IMG/VR virus record: IMGVR_UViG_3300018083_000790
Location: 1 to 22,722 of that record
Length of the DNA: 22,722 nucleotides
Reading direction: 5' to 3' (one strand)
Origin: a virus
The position numbers and the translations under genes were made by a program. Position 1 is the first letter of the stretch. Each line of letters opens with the position of its first letter. The notes beneath the pieces were generated by a model, which did no database searches, was not told the origin of the DNA, and saw only the letters and a program-made list of their open reading frames with translations. Shown piece by piece: positions 1 to 7,412 of the stretch.

Positions 1-282
1 ATTTTCCTGGCGGACGAGGTAACGGTCCTGGTGTTTTATTTGAACGGCAGCAGCAAGGCGATCAAGATATACCCGATGGGCTATACCGGCGACCAGGTCC
101 AGTACAACGAAGCGACGCAAACCTTTACCTGGATCACACCGCTCGCGGCAGGAGATTACATAAAAATATTATACATTGACGTGGAGAACGTCCCACTACC
201 GGGAGCACCAGAGACGGCCAGGGATATCGGGGACGGGGACGTCCGGGTGGACGGCAGCGGAGAATACCGAGTTTACGCATGA
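1..282 (+). CDS. Small virion/tail-associated protein, C-terminal part (5' truncated)
   Basis: The frame is open from base 1 and ends with TGA, so the gene starts upstream of the window. The 93 visible residues are rich in beta-prone segments and carry the phrase IYPMG. They end in GDVRVDGSGEYRVYA, which resembles the C-termini of small appendage proteins. The stop overlaps the next start (ATGA), implying translational coupling. The next protein has a similar I-x-PMG phrase near its N-terminus, so the two may be distant relatives. No enzyme motif is visible. A virion role is inferred from its position upstream of the fibre-like and glycosidase genes, not from a recognised domain. Confidence 0.6.
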   Translation: MFLADEVTVLVFYLNGSSKAIKIYPMGYTGDQVQYNEATQTFTWITPLAAGDYIKILYIDVENVPLPGAPETARDIGDGDVRVDGSGEYRVYA

Positions 283-509
283 TAGCAGCGATCCAATACC
301 AGTACAAAGGAACCGAGACCGGGCCGGTCTACATCCACCCGATGGGAGGACACAGGTGCCTGGACGTTATTTTTAAAGGCCTTAGCCTGGAGATTGGAGC
401 AGACTGCAACGTGAACGAGACGACAGGGGCTGTGGAAGTTTTACTACCGACAACCAGGACGGACGAGCTCCTGGTACTTTTTGTAACGAAGCCCTGGTTT
501 ATTCCATAA
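279..509 (+). CDS. Small hypothetical protein of the tail module
   Basis: This 76-residue protein starts at the ATG that overlaps the preceding stop (ATGA). It contains VYIHPMGG near the N-terminus, echoing IYPMG in the preceding gene, followed by alternating hydrophobic beta-like stretches and a short hydrophobic C-terminus. It has no signal peptide or membrane helix. Its position between virion-type genes suggests a structural or assembly role, but I do not recognise the family. Confidence 0.6.
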   Translation: MIAAIQYQYKGTETGPVYIHPMGGHRCLDVIFKGLSLEIGADCNVNETTGAVEVLLPTTRTDELLVLFVTKPWFIP

Positions 510-527
510 GGCGGAATTTAAAACAAA

Positions 528-788
528 ATGATATCGCACAAAGCTATGCAGGCACTCTTTAACAAAGCCAACGAAGTGGAGGGAGACGTTATGCGCTGGT
601 CCGATTTTTTGAGCGTGCTAACACAATTCAAGCACCCGAATACACCACCACTAACGGTCAAGCCTCCGCGATTTTCAGACCTGCCGGTTTTCGCTAACGA
701 TGCCCAGGCAGGCGCGGGAGGATTAACAGACGGAGAATTATATAGAACGGCAACCGGAGACCTTCGGGTTAAAAACCCAGGCCCTTAA
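528..788 (+). CDS. Small structural protein with fibre-type C-terminus
   Basis: This 86-residue protein begins at an ATG preceded by an A-rich leader. The N-terminal half looks helical (KAMQALFNKANEVEGDVMRW). The C-terminal half has the stretch GGLTDGELYRTATGDLRVK, of a kind I associate with small phage appendage proteins, where a short beta segment ends the chain. It lies 11 bases upstream of the fibre-like gene and probably shares its transcript. A role as a fibre or baseplate component is inference. Confidence 0.6.
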   Translation: MISHKAMQALFNKANEVEGDVMRWSDFLSVLTQFKHPNTPPLTVKPPRFSDLPVFANDAQAGAGGLTDGELYRTATGDLRVKNPGP

Positions 789-799
789 AAATTAATACA

Positions 800-2503
800 A
801 TGGGAAAAACGATCCACCAGTTATCTAGCATAGGGGCCAGCCTGGCCACCACCACAGAGATGGAGGGACAGCTCTCCGGTTTCCCGACCACCGGGAGATT
901 TACCCTGGCCCAGCTAAGCGCATTAATAGGAGGCGGGACCGTCGGCCTGGAAAACAAAGGAGCGGTCGCCGGCGCTGTTGCGTTTAACCTGGCGCTTTAT
1001 AGCGACTTCAGGCTGTCGATTTCCGCGAACATTGCGGTGAGTTTTTCAACACCAGCAACACCGTCCTACGTTTTGATCGAGGTGGCACATACGATCGCGG
1101 GCACGACGATCACCAACCTGCCCGGAGACATGGAAACAGACTTTGCCTGGGCGACAGGAGCGGGAGAAACGACGGTCCTGATAGGCAGATATAACGGATC
1201 GAGCTGGCAATGGAAAAGCGATACCTACAGCACGGCTATTGTTATACCGCCAGCAGCTGGAGCCGTTGTGGACGATGCCATGACAGGCACGGCAGCAGCA
1301 GACTTAACCGCGCACACCCCGACGATCGGCGGAGCCCTTACAAAGATATTCGGCACTACGGGCGTTGCGGTGACTAACGGAGACGGCACAGCGAAAGTAA
1401 CGACCCCGGACAGCACAGTCGCCACCTACACCTGGGCAAATGTGTTTAGTGGTGCCGACCAAAGAATAATCTGCAGACTTAAAAAGAGCGGCTCTGTTCC
1501 AAGCGGGGAAATCGAAGCACTTGAATTGTGGCTTAGAGTTGATGCAGGGGCATTGCCCACAAAGAATGGCTACTATGTTCAGCTCATTAATGCCTATTCG
1601 ACCGGCGTACTTGCATATATCTACAAAAATGTATCGGGAACAAATACCGAAATAGGGGCAGCGAATCCCAACCTTGACGCTGAATTTTCAGACGGACTTT
1701 ATCACGAATTGATTATTGAAGTTATCGGGAATACCATTACCACTAAATTAGATGGTGTTACATTGGATACCGCGACCGATTCCTCATTAACAGCAGGAAG
1801 GAAATTAGGTTTTACGCTTTTTGCTACGAATTCATCGGTCGCTACGCTATTCATAGTTGATAGAATTCTGGCGGAGAACTTCTCACCCGTTGCATGGGAT
1901 ACCTTTACAGGGACAGCGGGCACTAACCTCACCGCACACACGCCGGAACTGGGTGGCGCCATCTCCAAACTGTGGGGATCAACAGGCAACGCGCATTTAT
2001 CCGGCACGGGTTTTATGGGCGAAACAACACCACACAGTACAGAGGCGAACTACGCATACACGGCCGTTTTTTCAGGAGCGAACCAAAGGGCAACCGTCGT
2101 CCTAAAGAAAACAGGACAAGTCGCAGACGGCGATTACGATGTGGTTTCTCTTTTGCTTAGAGCCGACTCAGCCCTGGCCGGTTTTACCGCATATTACGCG
2201 CAAATAATTGACGCGGGTCCCCTGGGTGGAACCGCCATCAGTATCAATAAAAAGACCAACGGCGGAGCGAACGTGGTGGTAACAGCGGGCATAGGTATTG
2301 CAGCCTTGCACGACGGAAACCTGCACTCCGTTAGTTTTGAAATATCAGGCAGCGCGTTGACCGTAAAATTTGACGGCGCAACGGTACTAACGGGAACGGA
2401 TAGCGGATTAACAGCAGGGCGCCGGGCCATGATCCAGACCTACAGCGTTAACCCGACAGCAGCACAATGGCTAGTGGATAGTTTTAACGCAGAAAATTTA
2501 TAA
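800..2503 (+). CDS. Putative tail fibre / receptor-binding protein with two tandem beta-sandwich repeats
   Basis: This 567-residue protein has a short N-terminal region (MGKTIHQLSS..., residues 1-45) resembling an assembly or attachment segment, then a linker domain (46-155). Two homologous repeats follow, residues about 158-360 and 366-566. Both contain the pattern TGTA..(D/N)LTAHTP..GG(A)..K, then FSGA(D/N)QR, LKK(T/S)G, LLRAD-like, a KLDGV/KFDGA strand, DS.LTAGR and a terminal D(R/S)..AEN. The repeat layout (FDG..., SLTAGR, a closing VD strand) fits a LamG/concanavalin-like sugar-binding sandwich, which is an inference from pattern. The protein sits upstream of a glycosidase, so glycan recognition on the host surface is plausible. 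The C-terminal part of repeat 1 has clearly lower GC than the rest of the gene. Confidence 0.7.
   Translation: MGKTIHQLSSIGASLATTTEMEGQLSGFPTTGRFTLAQLSALIGGGTVGLENKGAVAGAVAFNLALYSDFRLSISANIAVSFSTPATPSYVLIEVAHTIAGTTITNLPGDMETDFAWATGAGETTVLIGRYNGSSWQWKSDTYSTAIVIPPAAGAVVDDAMTGTAAADLTAHTPTIGGALTKIFGTTGVAVTNGDGTAKVTTPDSTVATYTWANVFSGADQRIICRLKKSGSVPSGEIEALELWLRVDAGALPTKNGYYVQLINAYSTGVLAYIYKNVSGTNTEIGAANPNLDAEFSDGLYHELIIEVIGNTITTKLDGVTLDTATDSSLTAGRKLGFTLFATNSSVATLFIVDRILAENFSPVAWDTFTGTAGTNLTAHTPELGGAISKLWGSTGNAHLSGTGFMGETTPHSTEANYAYTAVFSGANQRATVVLKKTGQVADGDYDVVSLLLRADSALAGFTAYYAQIIDAGPLGGTAISINKKTNGGANVVVTAGIGIAALHDGNLHSVSFEISGSALTVKFDGATVLTGTDSGLTAGRRAMIQTYSVNPTAAQWLVDSFNAENL
1271..2497 (+). repeat. 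Tandem duplicated ~200-residue domain within the fibre-like gene
   Basis: Two copies encoded at about 1271-1879 and 1895-2497 align along their whole length at the protein level. Shared landmarks are LTAHTP, FSGA-QR, LKK-G, SLTAGR/GLTAGR and the closing AEN. At DNA level they have diverged, so this is an old duplication or two separate acquisitions. The end of copy 1 (about 1440-1880) has much lower GC than copy 2; counted lines at 1681, 1741 and 1801 are 33, 43 and 38 per cent, against 55 per cent at 2041. Confidence 0.75.
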
Positions 2504-2505
2504 TC

Positions 2506-3513
2506 ATGCCGGGGATCGGATCTTTAGAATTTAAATTGAAGGGCGTGAACCTGACGCCAGTTTTTAACAACTTGGGTTTGCCCCTAAACAACGCTAGCTG
2601 GGGCAACGTCCTCCTTAATTGGGATGAAACTTTTCCGTTGATTAAAGACTTGATAGACAAGGCGATCGAGGAAATGGGTGTGAATTGTTTTAGACAGATC
2701 GCCTCTCCGGACTTTGTTTTATCAGCCACACCCAGGATGACCCTGACGACATACCTGAACAACTACAGCGAACTGATTTATTATTGCGAATCAAAGGGCT
2801 GTTTTTTTGAGGCAACCGGATGCGGATGGCAGAACCTGGTAGACGTCGATACGCTGGCACCTTTCACAGAAACAAATATCAGGAACCACCTGGTCGAGTT
2901 TGCACAAATGGCCGACGTGCACGACAACGTGATCGGCATAGATTTGATCCAGGAATTTAATGGCTGGGGAAAACTGGATGCCACCAGGACAGAAGCACAA
3001 AACGTCGCGTTCGTGGACTCCCTGACCAGCGCAATAAGGACAGCCGGCGTGACCAAGCAACTGACCTGCAGCATCCAACCCTGGGGAACTTATGATAATT
3101 TATTTGGACAGACCGTCGTACCGTTAGTAGCACCTTATGTGGACTACCTAAATTTTCACACCTACTACTACCCGTTCGACCCTGCCGATATGGCCCCGGC
3201 GCTGTACCTGGGTAAACCGATTTACATGGGCGAAACCGGATGCGCGAGATCAGGACCACTAAGTTACGGAGGTAACCGTTTAGCGTTTACCGTAGATTGG
3301 CAAACACATATCCTGGACCCTAACATAACAGGTATTTCTTTTTGGGCTTTGAACGAGGACGCGACGCCCATCGAAAATTTCCCCTGGGGCCTGTACGACA
3401 ACCTCGGCGTACCCTACGACACGGCCGTTATCGCAGCCTACGCAGCCGTTCCAACTTTCGCCGGCAGCGAGGGAGGCGGAGGACCAAAACCGATACCGGC
3501 GTTTATGTTCTAA
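2506..3513 (+). CDS. GH5-like clan A glycoside hydrolase, tail-associated
   Basis: This 335-residue protein has the layout of a clan GH-A TIM-barrel retaining glycosidase (cellulase/mannanase-like). The predicted acid/base Glu150 lies in IGIDLIQEFNGWG, where the usual Asn before it is replaced by Gln149. The H-x-Y motif (His218, Tyr220) is in LNFHTYYY, the nucleophile Glu243 is in KPIYMGETGCA, and the conserved barrel-end Trp280 is in GISFWALNED. There is no signal peptide, as expected for an enzyme carried on a virion rather than secreted. It starts two bases after the stop of the fibre-like gene, so it probably acts with that protein by cutting a capsule, cell-wall or exopolysaccharide glycan. 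The substrate cannot be read from the sequence. The C-terminus is a Gly/Pro-rich tail. Confidence 0.75.
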   Translation: MPGIGSLEFKLKGVNLTPVFNNLGLPLNNASWGNVLLNWDETFPLIKDLIDKAIEEMGVNCFRQIASPDFVLSATPRMTLTTYLNNYSELIYYCESKGCFFEATGCGWQNLVDVDTLAPFTETNIRNHLVEFAQMADVHDNVIGIDLIQEFNGWGKLDATRTEAQNVAFVDSLTSAIRTAGVTKQLTCSIQPWGTYDNLFGQTVVPLVAPYVDYLNFHTYYYPFDPADMAPALYLGKPIYMGETGCARSGPLSYGGNRLAFTVDWQTHILDPNITGISFWALNEDATPIENFPWGLYDNLGVPYDTAVIAAYAAVPTFAGSEGGGGPKPIPAFMF

Positions 3514-3523
3514 ACAAACCGAC

Positions 3524-6034
3524 ATGAAAAAATTATTTTTTGCTCTGCTCTTACTGTCAAGCATAACCGCTGTGGCACAACCCAAGCACTACGTTGTCCC
3601 GGTCGCCGTTACCGTCGGCAACGAACAACAGAATTCGAACCAGGGAATAAGGGCTGTGGGAGGGACGGCATACGGAGGACCCGAGTACAACGAGAACCGC
3701 AACGTTGTCCGTTTCCAGGAAACCCTGGCACCAGGAGAGACCCTGAGCTTTGACATCATAAACCAGAACAACATGTACGTGATCGGCCTGGCCCCAGGGA
3801 CCAGCCACACCAACGTATACTCCACCCCGGTCGGCAACACCCAGGTAAGGTACGGGATGACCGTAGGGAACAGCTCCAAGGCCAGCGTTTACGAGGGCGG
3901 ATACATTATCACCAACACGACGATCGCCTCGGGAAACTACCTGCAAATCGCCTACGAGGGCACGCAGATCAAGTACAAAAAGAGCACCAACGGCGGAAGC
4001 ACCTGGTCAACTTTTTACACCTCGACCTGGACGGCCAGCGGGAGCTATAACATTTATTTCGAGGCACCACCGCAATACGCCGGACCAAATAACATTTATA
4101 AACAGGGGACTGTGACCAACCAGGCGCCGACGGTTTCCGCCGGACCGGATAAGGCGACGACCCTACCGACAAACCAGGTGACCCTGACCGGAACAGCGAC
4201 AGACCCGGACGGCACCATAGCCACCAGGGCCTGGACCAAGGTCAGCGGACCAGCGGGAGGAGACCTGGCCACAGCCAATAACATCAGCACCCAGGTAACC
4301 AACCTGCAGCTGGGATCATACGTTTACCGATTTACCGCAACCGACAACCAGGGAGCAAGCGCCCAGGACGAAGCGACGGTCACGGTTTCAGGAGCGGACC
4401 CCAACGGATCTACCACCCTGACCTTTCCGGTTATACCCTTCAGCCAACCAGACTTTAAATGGCGGGGAGGAGGATCGGAGCAATGGCACGACCAATACTA
4501 CGTGAACATACCCACCGAGGCCGACCGCAAACCGCTGGACGCCGTTTATTTCCGGTTTGCCTGGAAGGAAATCGAGACCAGCCAAAACGTATTCCGGTGG
4601 GCGACCCTGGAGGACGAGATCAAGCGATGCATAGACGCCGGCCAGGTTTTCGGATTTGGGATCATGACGCAAACTGCCAGCTCGAGCTGGAGGACCGGCG
4701 TGCAGATGGACCAGGACCAAGGCGTCACAATGTACTACCCGGTTTATTTGCACCGGATGATGCAGGCCGGCGCAACCAACACCCGCGACTACATCCGGCA
4801 CGACGGCGGAGAATGGGTGCCCAATTATAACCACCCGGAATTTATAGCGCAAACCAGGAAACTGAACGACTCGATCTACGCCTGGCTGAACCGGACCAGC
4901 TACAAGGGGCACAAATACGCCGACGTTATAAATTACATCGACATCCGCCACGTTGGGGAGTGGGGAGAATGGCACTACAACCACACCGCCCCGGACACGA
5001 CCTACTGGCCAGCCGGGAGGCAGCCAACGATAGCGAGTTACAAGGCGATCATAGACGCCTACGTGGACGCCTACCCGACATTAAAGACAGCGATCAACGT
5101 CTCGGTTTACGACGCCAGGCAAATACCCAACACCTGGATACCAGCGGAAGTGGCGCACTACGCCCTGACCAAAAGGAATGCCTGGGGCCTGGTCGGCTGG
5201 CGCCGGGACCAATGGGGATTTGCCGACAACCAGGCCACCTACGTCCGCACCTGGACGGACCAGAACGTTAAAACTTTTGGAGGGATGAGATTTGACACCG
5301 TGATCATGGACCGCCACAACTTCGCCCCGGTGATCGGGGAGCCGCCAGGGAACTGGAACAACGGCGACCAGCCCTACATGAAAAACCTGCCGACCGAGAC
5401 CAGGAGATATAAACCGATGAGCTGGGGCAATGGAAACTTTTGGACCAGCCCGATGTACCGACCCGACCTGTTGACCCAGGGGACCCGCGACAGCGTCCGC
5501 CTGGCCAGCAAGCTGGCTGGCGCCCGCCTGCAGATAGATAGCGCCGTAATGAGCACGCAGACGACCCAGGGAGGCATAATCAACCTAAAGGTTTACTGGC
5601 GCAACGCTGGCGTTTGCCCGACCTACGAAACCTGGATCGTTAAATACCGGATCAAAGATGGCAGCGGAACGACGGTCATGACCAGCACCAGCAACTTTAA
5701 ACCTAAATGGTTTAGGGTTAACCCGACACCGACCCTGGTCGAGGACCAGATCACGGTCCCAGGGAACCTGCCGACAGGGAGCTACAGCCTCTGGATGATC
5801 ATAGAGGACAGCCTGGCCTACCGACCACCGCTGGCCATAGCCAACCAGGGAAGGACAGCGGCAGGAGAATACCAGCTCCGGTCCTCTTTCCAGATCGGAG
5901 AGGAGTGCACGGACTGCGTGGCCATGAGGAGCAGCCGGAACAAGTGGAGGATCAGTTTCTTTATTTTACTCGGCGTGGCGCTGATCGTTACGCTCCTGGG
6001 CAACACCCTGAGAGCCAAGCTGAAAGGACGTTAA
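3524..6034 (+). CDS. Secreted, membrane-anchored multidomain protein with glycosidase-like barrel (DUF4832-like)
   Basis: This 836-residue protein has a Sec signal peptide (MKKLFFALLLLSSITAVA, likely cut after Ala18). A beta-sandwich of carbohydrate-binding type follows at about 31-182, then a PKD/K319-like domain at 200-290 (GPDKATTLPTNQVTLTGTA... with TATDPDG and RAWTKVSGP). Next is a TIM-barrel-like region at 300-620 containing DIRHVGEWGEWH (Glu479, Glu482) and GEPPGNW (Glu606). A C-terminal beta-sandwich at about 660-790 resembles DUF4832, and a membrane helix at about 808-829 is followed by a basic end (RAKLKGR). The signal peptide plus basic-ended anchor predicts a type I protein facing the periplasm. 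This architecture is odd for a virion protein and suggests export by the infected host. The two carboxylates make hydrolase activity possible but unproven. Confidence 0.7.
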   Translation: MKKLFFALLLLSSITAVAQPKHYVVPVAVTVGNEQQNSNQGIRAVGGTAYGGPEYNENRNVVRFQETLAPGETLSFDIINQNNMYVIGLAPGTSHTNVYSTPVGNTQVRYGMTVGNSSKASVYEGGYIITNTTIASGNYLQIAYEGTQIKYKKSTNGGSTWSTFYTSTWTASGSYNIYFEAPPQYAGPNNIYKQGTVTNQAPTVSAGPDKATTLPTNQVTLTGTATDPDGTIATRAWTKVSGPAGGDLATANNISTQVTNLQLGSYVYRFTATDNQGASAQDEATVTVSGADPNGSTTLTFPVIPFSQPDFKWRGGGSEQWHDQYYVNIPTEADRKPLDAVYFRFAWKEIETSQNVFRWATLEDEIKRCIDAGQVFGFGIMTQTASSSWRTGVQMDQDQGVTMYYPVYLHRMMQAGATNTRDYIRHDGGEWVPNYNHPEFIAQTRKLNDSIYAWLNRTSYKGHKYADVINYIDIRHVGEWGEWHYNHTAPDTTYWPAGRQPTIASYKAIIDAYVDAYPTLKTAINVSVYDARQIPNTWIPAEVAHYALTKRNAWGLVGWRRDQWGFADNQATYVRTWTDQNVKTFGGMRFDTVIMDRHNFAPVIGEPPGNWNNGDQPYMKNLPTETRRYKPMSWGNGNFWTSPMYRPDLLTQGTRDSVRLASKLAGARLQIDSAVMSTQTTQGGIINLKVYWRNAGVCPTYETWIVKYRIKDGSGTTVMTSTSNFKPKWFRVNPTPTLVEDQITVPGNLPTGSYSLWMIIEDSLAYRPPLAIANQGRTAAGEYQLRSSFQIGEECTDCVAMRSSRNKWRISFFILLGVALIVTLLGNTLRAKLKGR

Positions 6035-6040
6035 CAGAAT

Positions 6041-6098
6041 TTTAACAAATAAATATACACGAAGGTGCACGAAAGTGCACCTTTTTGTTTTATGTTCG
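6041..6098 (+). promoter_or_regulatory. Hairpin-promoter element, copy 1
   Basis: The block opens with TTTAACAAAT, contains GTGCACGAAAGTGCAC, and ends in TATGTTCG (6091-6098). That box has one mismatch to the Bacteroidota -7 box TAnnTTTG. It starts the small-gene block 18 bases before an ATG. No TTTG -33 box is visible; the inverted repeat occupies that position, so it could be an operator. It matches copy 2 at 6961-7017 almost base for base. Confidence 0.55.
6062..6090 (+). terminator. GAAA-capped hairpin with T-run, likely terminator of the tail operon
   Basis: A perfect 9-bp stem (6062-6070 with 6075-6083) closes on a GAAA loop through a C-G pair and is followed by TTTGTTT. It lies 27 bases after the stop of the 836-residue gene. 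The T-rich tail supports intrinsic termination. The same hairpin recurs at 6982-7003 without a T-run, so termination may not be its only function. Confidence 0.6.
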
Positions 6099-6116
6099 CA
6101 TTTCAAACAACAAGCC

Positions 6117-6362
6117 ATGACACTACAACAGCAGAACGACGACCACTACCTGATTAAGGACAGCAAGGGAGAGAAAGTTATAGAGCTCTACGTCCGCGAG
6201 AACTTCCCCTGGTTTGAAGCCAGGCTCCACAGCTACTGGACCAAGGCGAACACCTGCCTGAAGGCGGATTGCAAGACGGCCAACGAGGCCCGCAACTACC
6301 TGGTACGTTTTTCTTCGGTTTGGTTAAAAGCCGGACCCGAGACCAGGGAAAGGATTTATTAA
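6117..6362 (+). CDS. Small hypothetical protein, first gene of the accessory block
   Basis: This protein has 81 residues from the ATG at 6117. The frame could open from a GTG at 6075, but that lies inside the hairpin and upstream of the promoter-like box, so I prefer the ATG after the A-rich leader. The sequence is soluble and basic, with an N-terminal beta-like part (YLIKDSKGEKVIELYVRENFPWFEARL) and a helical C-terminal part containing two cysteines (TCLKADC). I do not recognise a family. It is the first gene downstream of hairpin-promoter copy 1 and is followed by a UNCG hairpin. Confidence 0.6.
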   Translation: MTLQQQNDDHYLIKDSKGEKVIELYVRENFPWFEARLHSYWTKANTCLKADCKTANEARNYLVRFSSVWLKAGPETRERIY

Positions 6363-6369
6363 AATAACC

Positions 6370-6385
6370 GGGGCCTCCGGGCCCC
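6370..6385 (+). promoter_or_regulatory. UNCG-capped intergenic hairpin, copy 1 (loop UCCG)
   Basis: A perfect 6-bp stem GGGGCC/GGCCCC encloses TCCG, 7 bases after a stop codon and 14 bases before the next ATG. The flanks AACC and ACAA are shared with copies at 7382 and 7629. There is no T-run afterwards, so a standard intrinsic terminator is unlikely. RNA processing, mRNA stabilisation or translational insulation are possible. Confidence 0.7.
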
Positions 6386-6399
6386 ACAATACCAACAGC

Positions 6400-6609
6400 A
6401 TGAAATCAAGAAACGAATTTGCCAACGACGCCTTTTATAACGACTACCTCCTGGCCTATTACGCCGGACAATTCCTGGCAGCCAGGGCGACCGGCCCCTA
6501 CGTGGTGAACGCGGAAGCAGCCGTTCTCCAGGCCCAAGCCCTGATCAACGCCCTGAAGGCTTACCAGCCAGGAACCAAGACAGCCGACACCAAAACCTTC
6601 AACTATTAA
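6400..6609 (+). CDS. Small hypothetical protein
   Basis: A 69-residue acidic-to-neutral protein, predicted mainly helical, with an aromatic N-terminal half (DAFYNDYLLAYYAGQFLA), an Ala-rich helix (NAEAAVLQAQALINALKAY) and a polar tail. It has no membrane helix or signal peptide. It sits between a UNCG hairpin and a 111-residue gene of common phage type. I do not recognise the family. Confidence 0.55.
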   Translation: MKSRNEFANDAFYNDYLLAYYAGQFLAARATGPYVVNAEAAVLQAQALINALKAYQPGTKTADTKTFNY

Positions 6610-6618
6610 AACCCCGAT

Positions 6619-6954
6619 ATGAACAACAAACACAGCAAAGGACCCTGGGCCGTTTCCTGGAACACGTTAAACGGAGGAGAGGCTCACGGCATCTACGCCA
6701 GCGGCGAGATGGACCTAACCGACTTCAGGATCGCGACCGTTAACTGGTACCCGACCATGAACCAGGATGCCGACGAGGAGACCGGCAAAGGGAACGCCAG
6801 GCTCATAGCAGCGGCGCCCGAGCTCCTGCAGGCCCTGGTAAACATGGTGGTTTATTTCGGGACCGTGCCAGGGATGAACAGGAGCGAACCCCAGGAGCTG
6901 GTGATCAAGGAGGCCAGGCGACTGATCCTGGGTTTGAACAGCGTACCCCACTAA
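6619..6954 (+). CDS. Phage protein with NARLIAAAPELL motif
   Basis: This 111-residue protein has an N-terminal KGPWAVSWN segment, a central beta-like region, and the motif GNARLIAAAPELLQALVNMV (residues about 58-77). That motif is seen in many small phage and prophage proteins of unknown role. The C-terminal region is an amphipathic helix (ELVIKEARRLILGL). The ATG is 9 bases after the preceding stop. Family membership is recognised from the motif; the biochemical function of such proteins is not known to me. Confidence 0.65.
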   Translation: MNNKHSKGPWAVSWNTLNGGEAHGIYASGEMDLTDFRIATVNWYPTMNQDADEETGKGNARLIAAAPELLQALVNMVVYFGTVPGMNRSEPQELVIKEARRLILGLNSVPH

Positions 6955-6960
6955 CAAAAC

Positions 6961-7017
6961 TTTAACAAATTTATTTACACGATAGTGCACGAAAGTGCAC
7001 TATTCGCGTTATGTTTG
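6961..7017 (+). promoter_or_regulatory. Hairpin-promoter element, copy 2
   Basis: The block has TTTAACAAAT, a perfect 9-bp stem (6982-6990 with 6995-7003) capped by GAAA, and TATGTTTG (7010-7017), a full match to the Bacteroidota -7 box TAnnTTTG. Two outer stem pairs differ from copy 1 but remain paired, so the hairpin itself is conserved. No T-run follows, so this copy reads as a promoter with an operator or leader hairpin rather than a terminator. The next ATG is 34 bases downstream. Confidence 0.65.
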
Positions 7018-7051
7018 CAATTCACCCGGCGGAAGCCACAAACACAAAAAC

Positions 7052-7375
7052 ATGACCACCTACAAACTGACCAAGACCCCGATCGGAAAAAAAGGAATCG
7101 AATTTTTATACCAGGTCATCGACCAGGACGGCAAAGAGATCAGCCGCCGGACCAGCATGAGAAACTACGTGGCCTGCACGATCAGCGGCAGCCACTACTT
7201 CGGACGCCGGGACCTGGTAGGCAAAGGAGAGCACGGCGACATGATCAAGATGGCCCAAGGCTGGGGCAGGAGACGCGATGCACGCGGCAGGTACAACTGG
7301 GTAAAAGTGAACGAGCCGAACCAGGACATGATAGACCGCGCCAACCAGGTCGCCTACCTGGACGAGACCAAATAA
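7052..7375 (+). CDS. Small basic hypothetical protein
   Basis: A 107-residue basic protein counted from ATG 7052. An in-frame ATG at 6995 lies inside the hairpin upstream of the promoter box and is rejected. Visible features are TYKLTKTPIGKKGIEFLYQVID, then YVACTISGSHYFGRRDLVGKG and a strongly basic run (GRRRDARGRYNW). The basic run would suit nucleic-acid binding, but no known fold is recognisable. It is the first gene after hairpin-promoter copy 2 and is followed by UNCG hairpin copy 2. Confidence 0.6.
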   Translation: MTTYKLTKTPIGKKGIEFLYQVIDQDGKEISRRTSMRNYVACTISGSHYFGRRDLVGKGEHGDMIKMAQGWGRRRDARGRYNWVKVNEPNQDMIDRANQVAYLDETK

Positions 7376-7381
7376 ATAACC

Positions 7382-7397
7382 GGGGCCTACGGGCCCC
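7382..7397 (+). promoter_or_regulatory. UNCG-capped intergenic hairpin, copy 2 (loop UACG)
   Basis: The stem GGGGCC/GGCCCC matches the copies at 6370 and 7629, with loop TACG. It lies 15 bases before the next ATG and has the same AACC and ACAA flanks. No T-run follows. Confidence 0.7.
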
Positions 7398-7412
7398 ACA
7401 AAACCAACCACC

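Noticed and set aside
4388-4984. A 198-codon minus-strand frame opposite the 836-residue gene
   Set aside because: It is Val/Gly/Pro-rich with no motif and is fully covered by a domain-bearing + strand gene.
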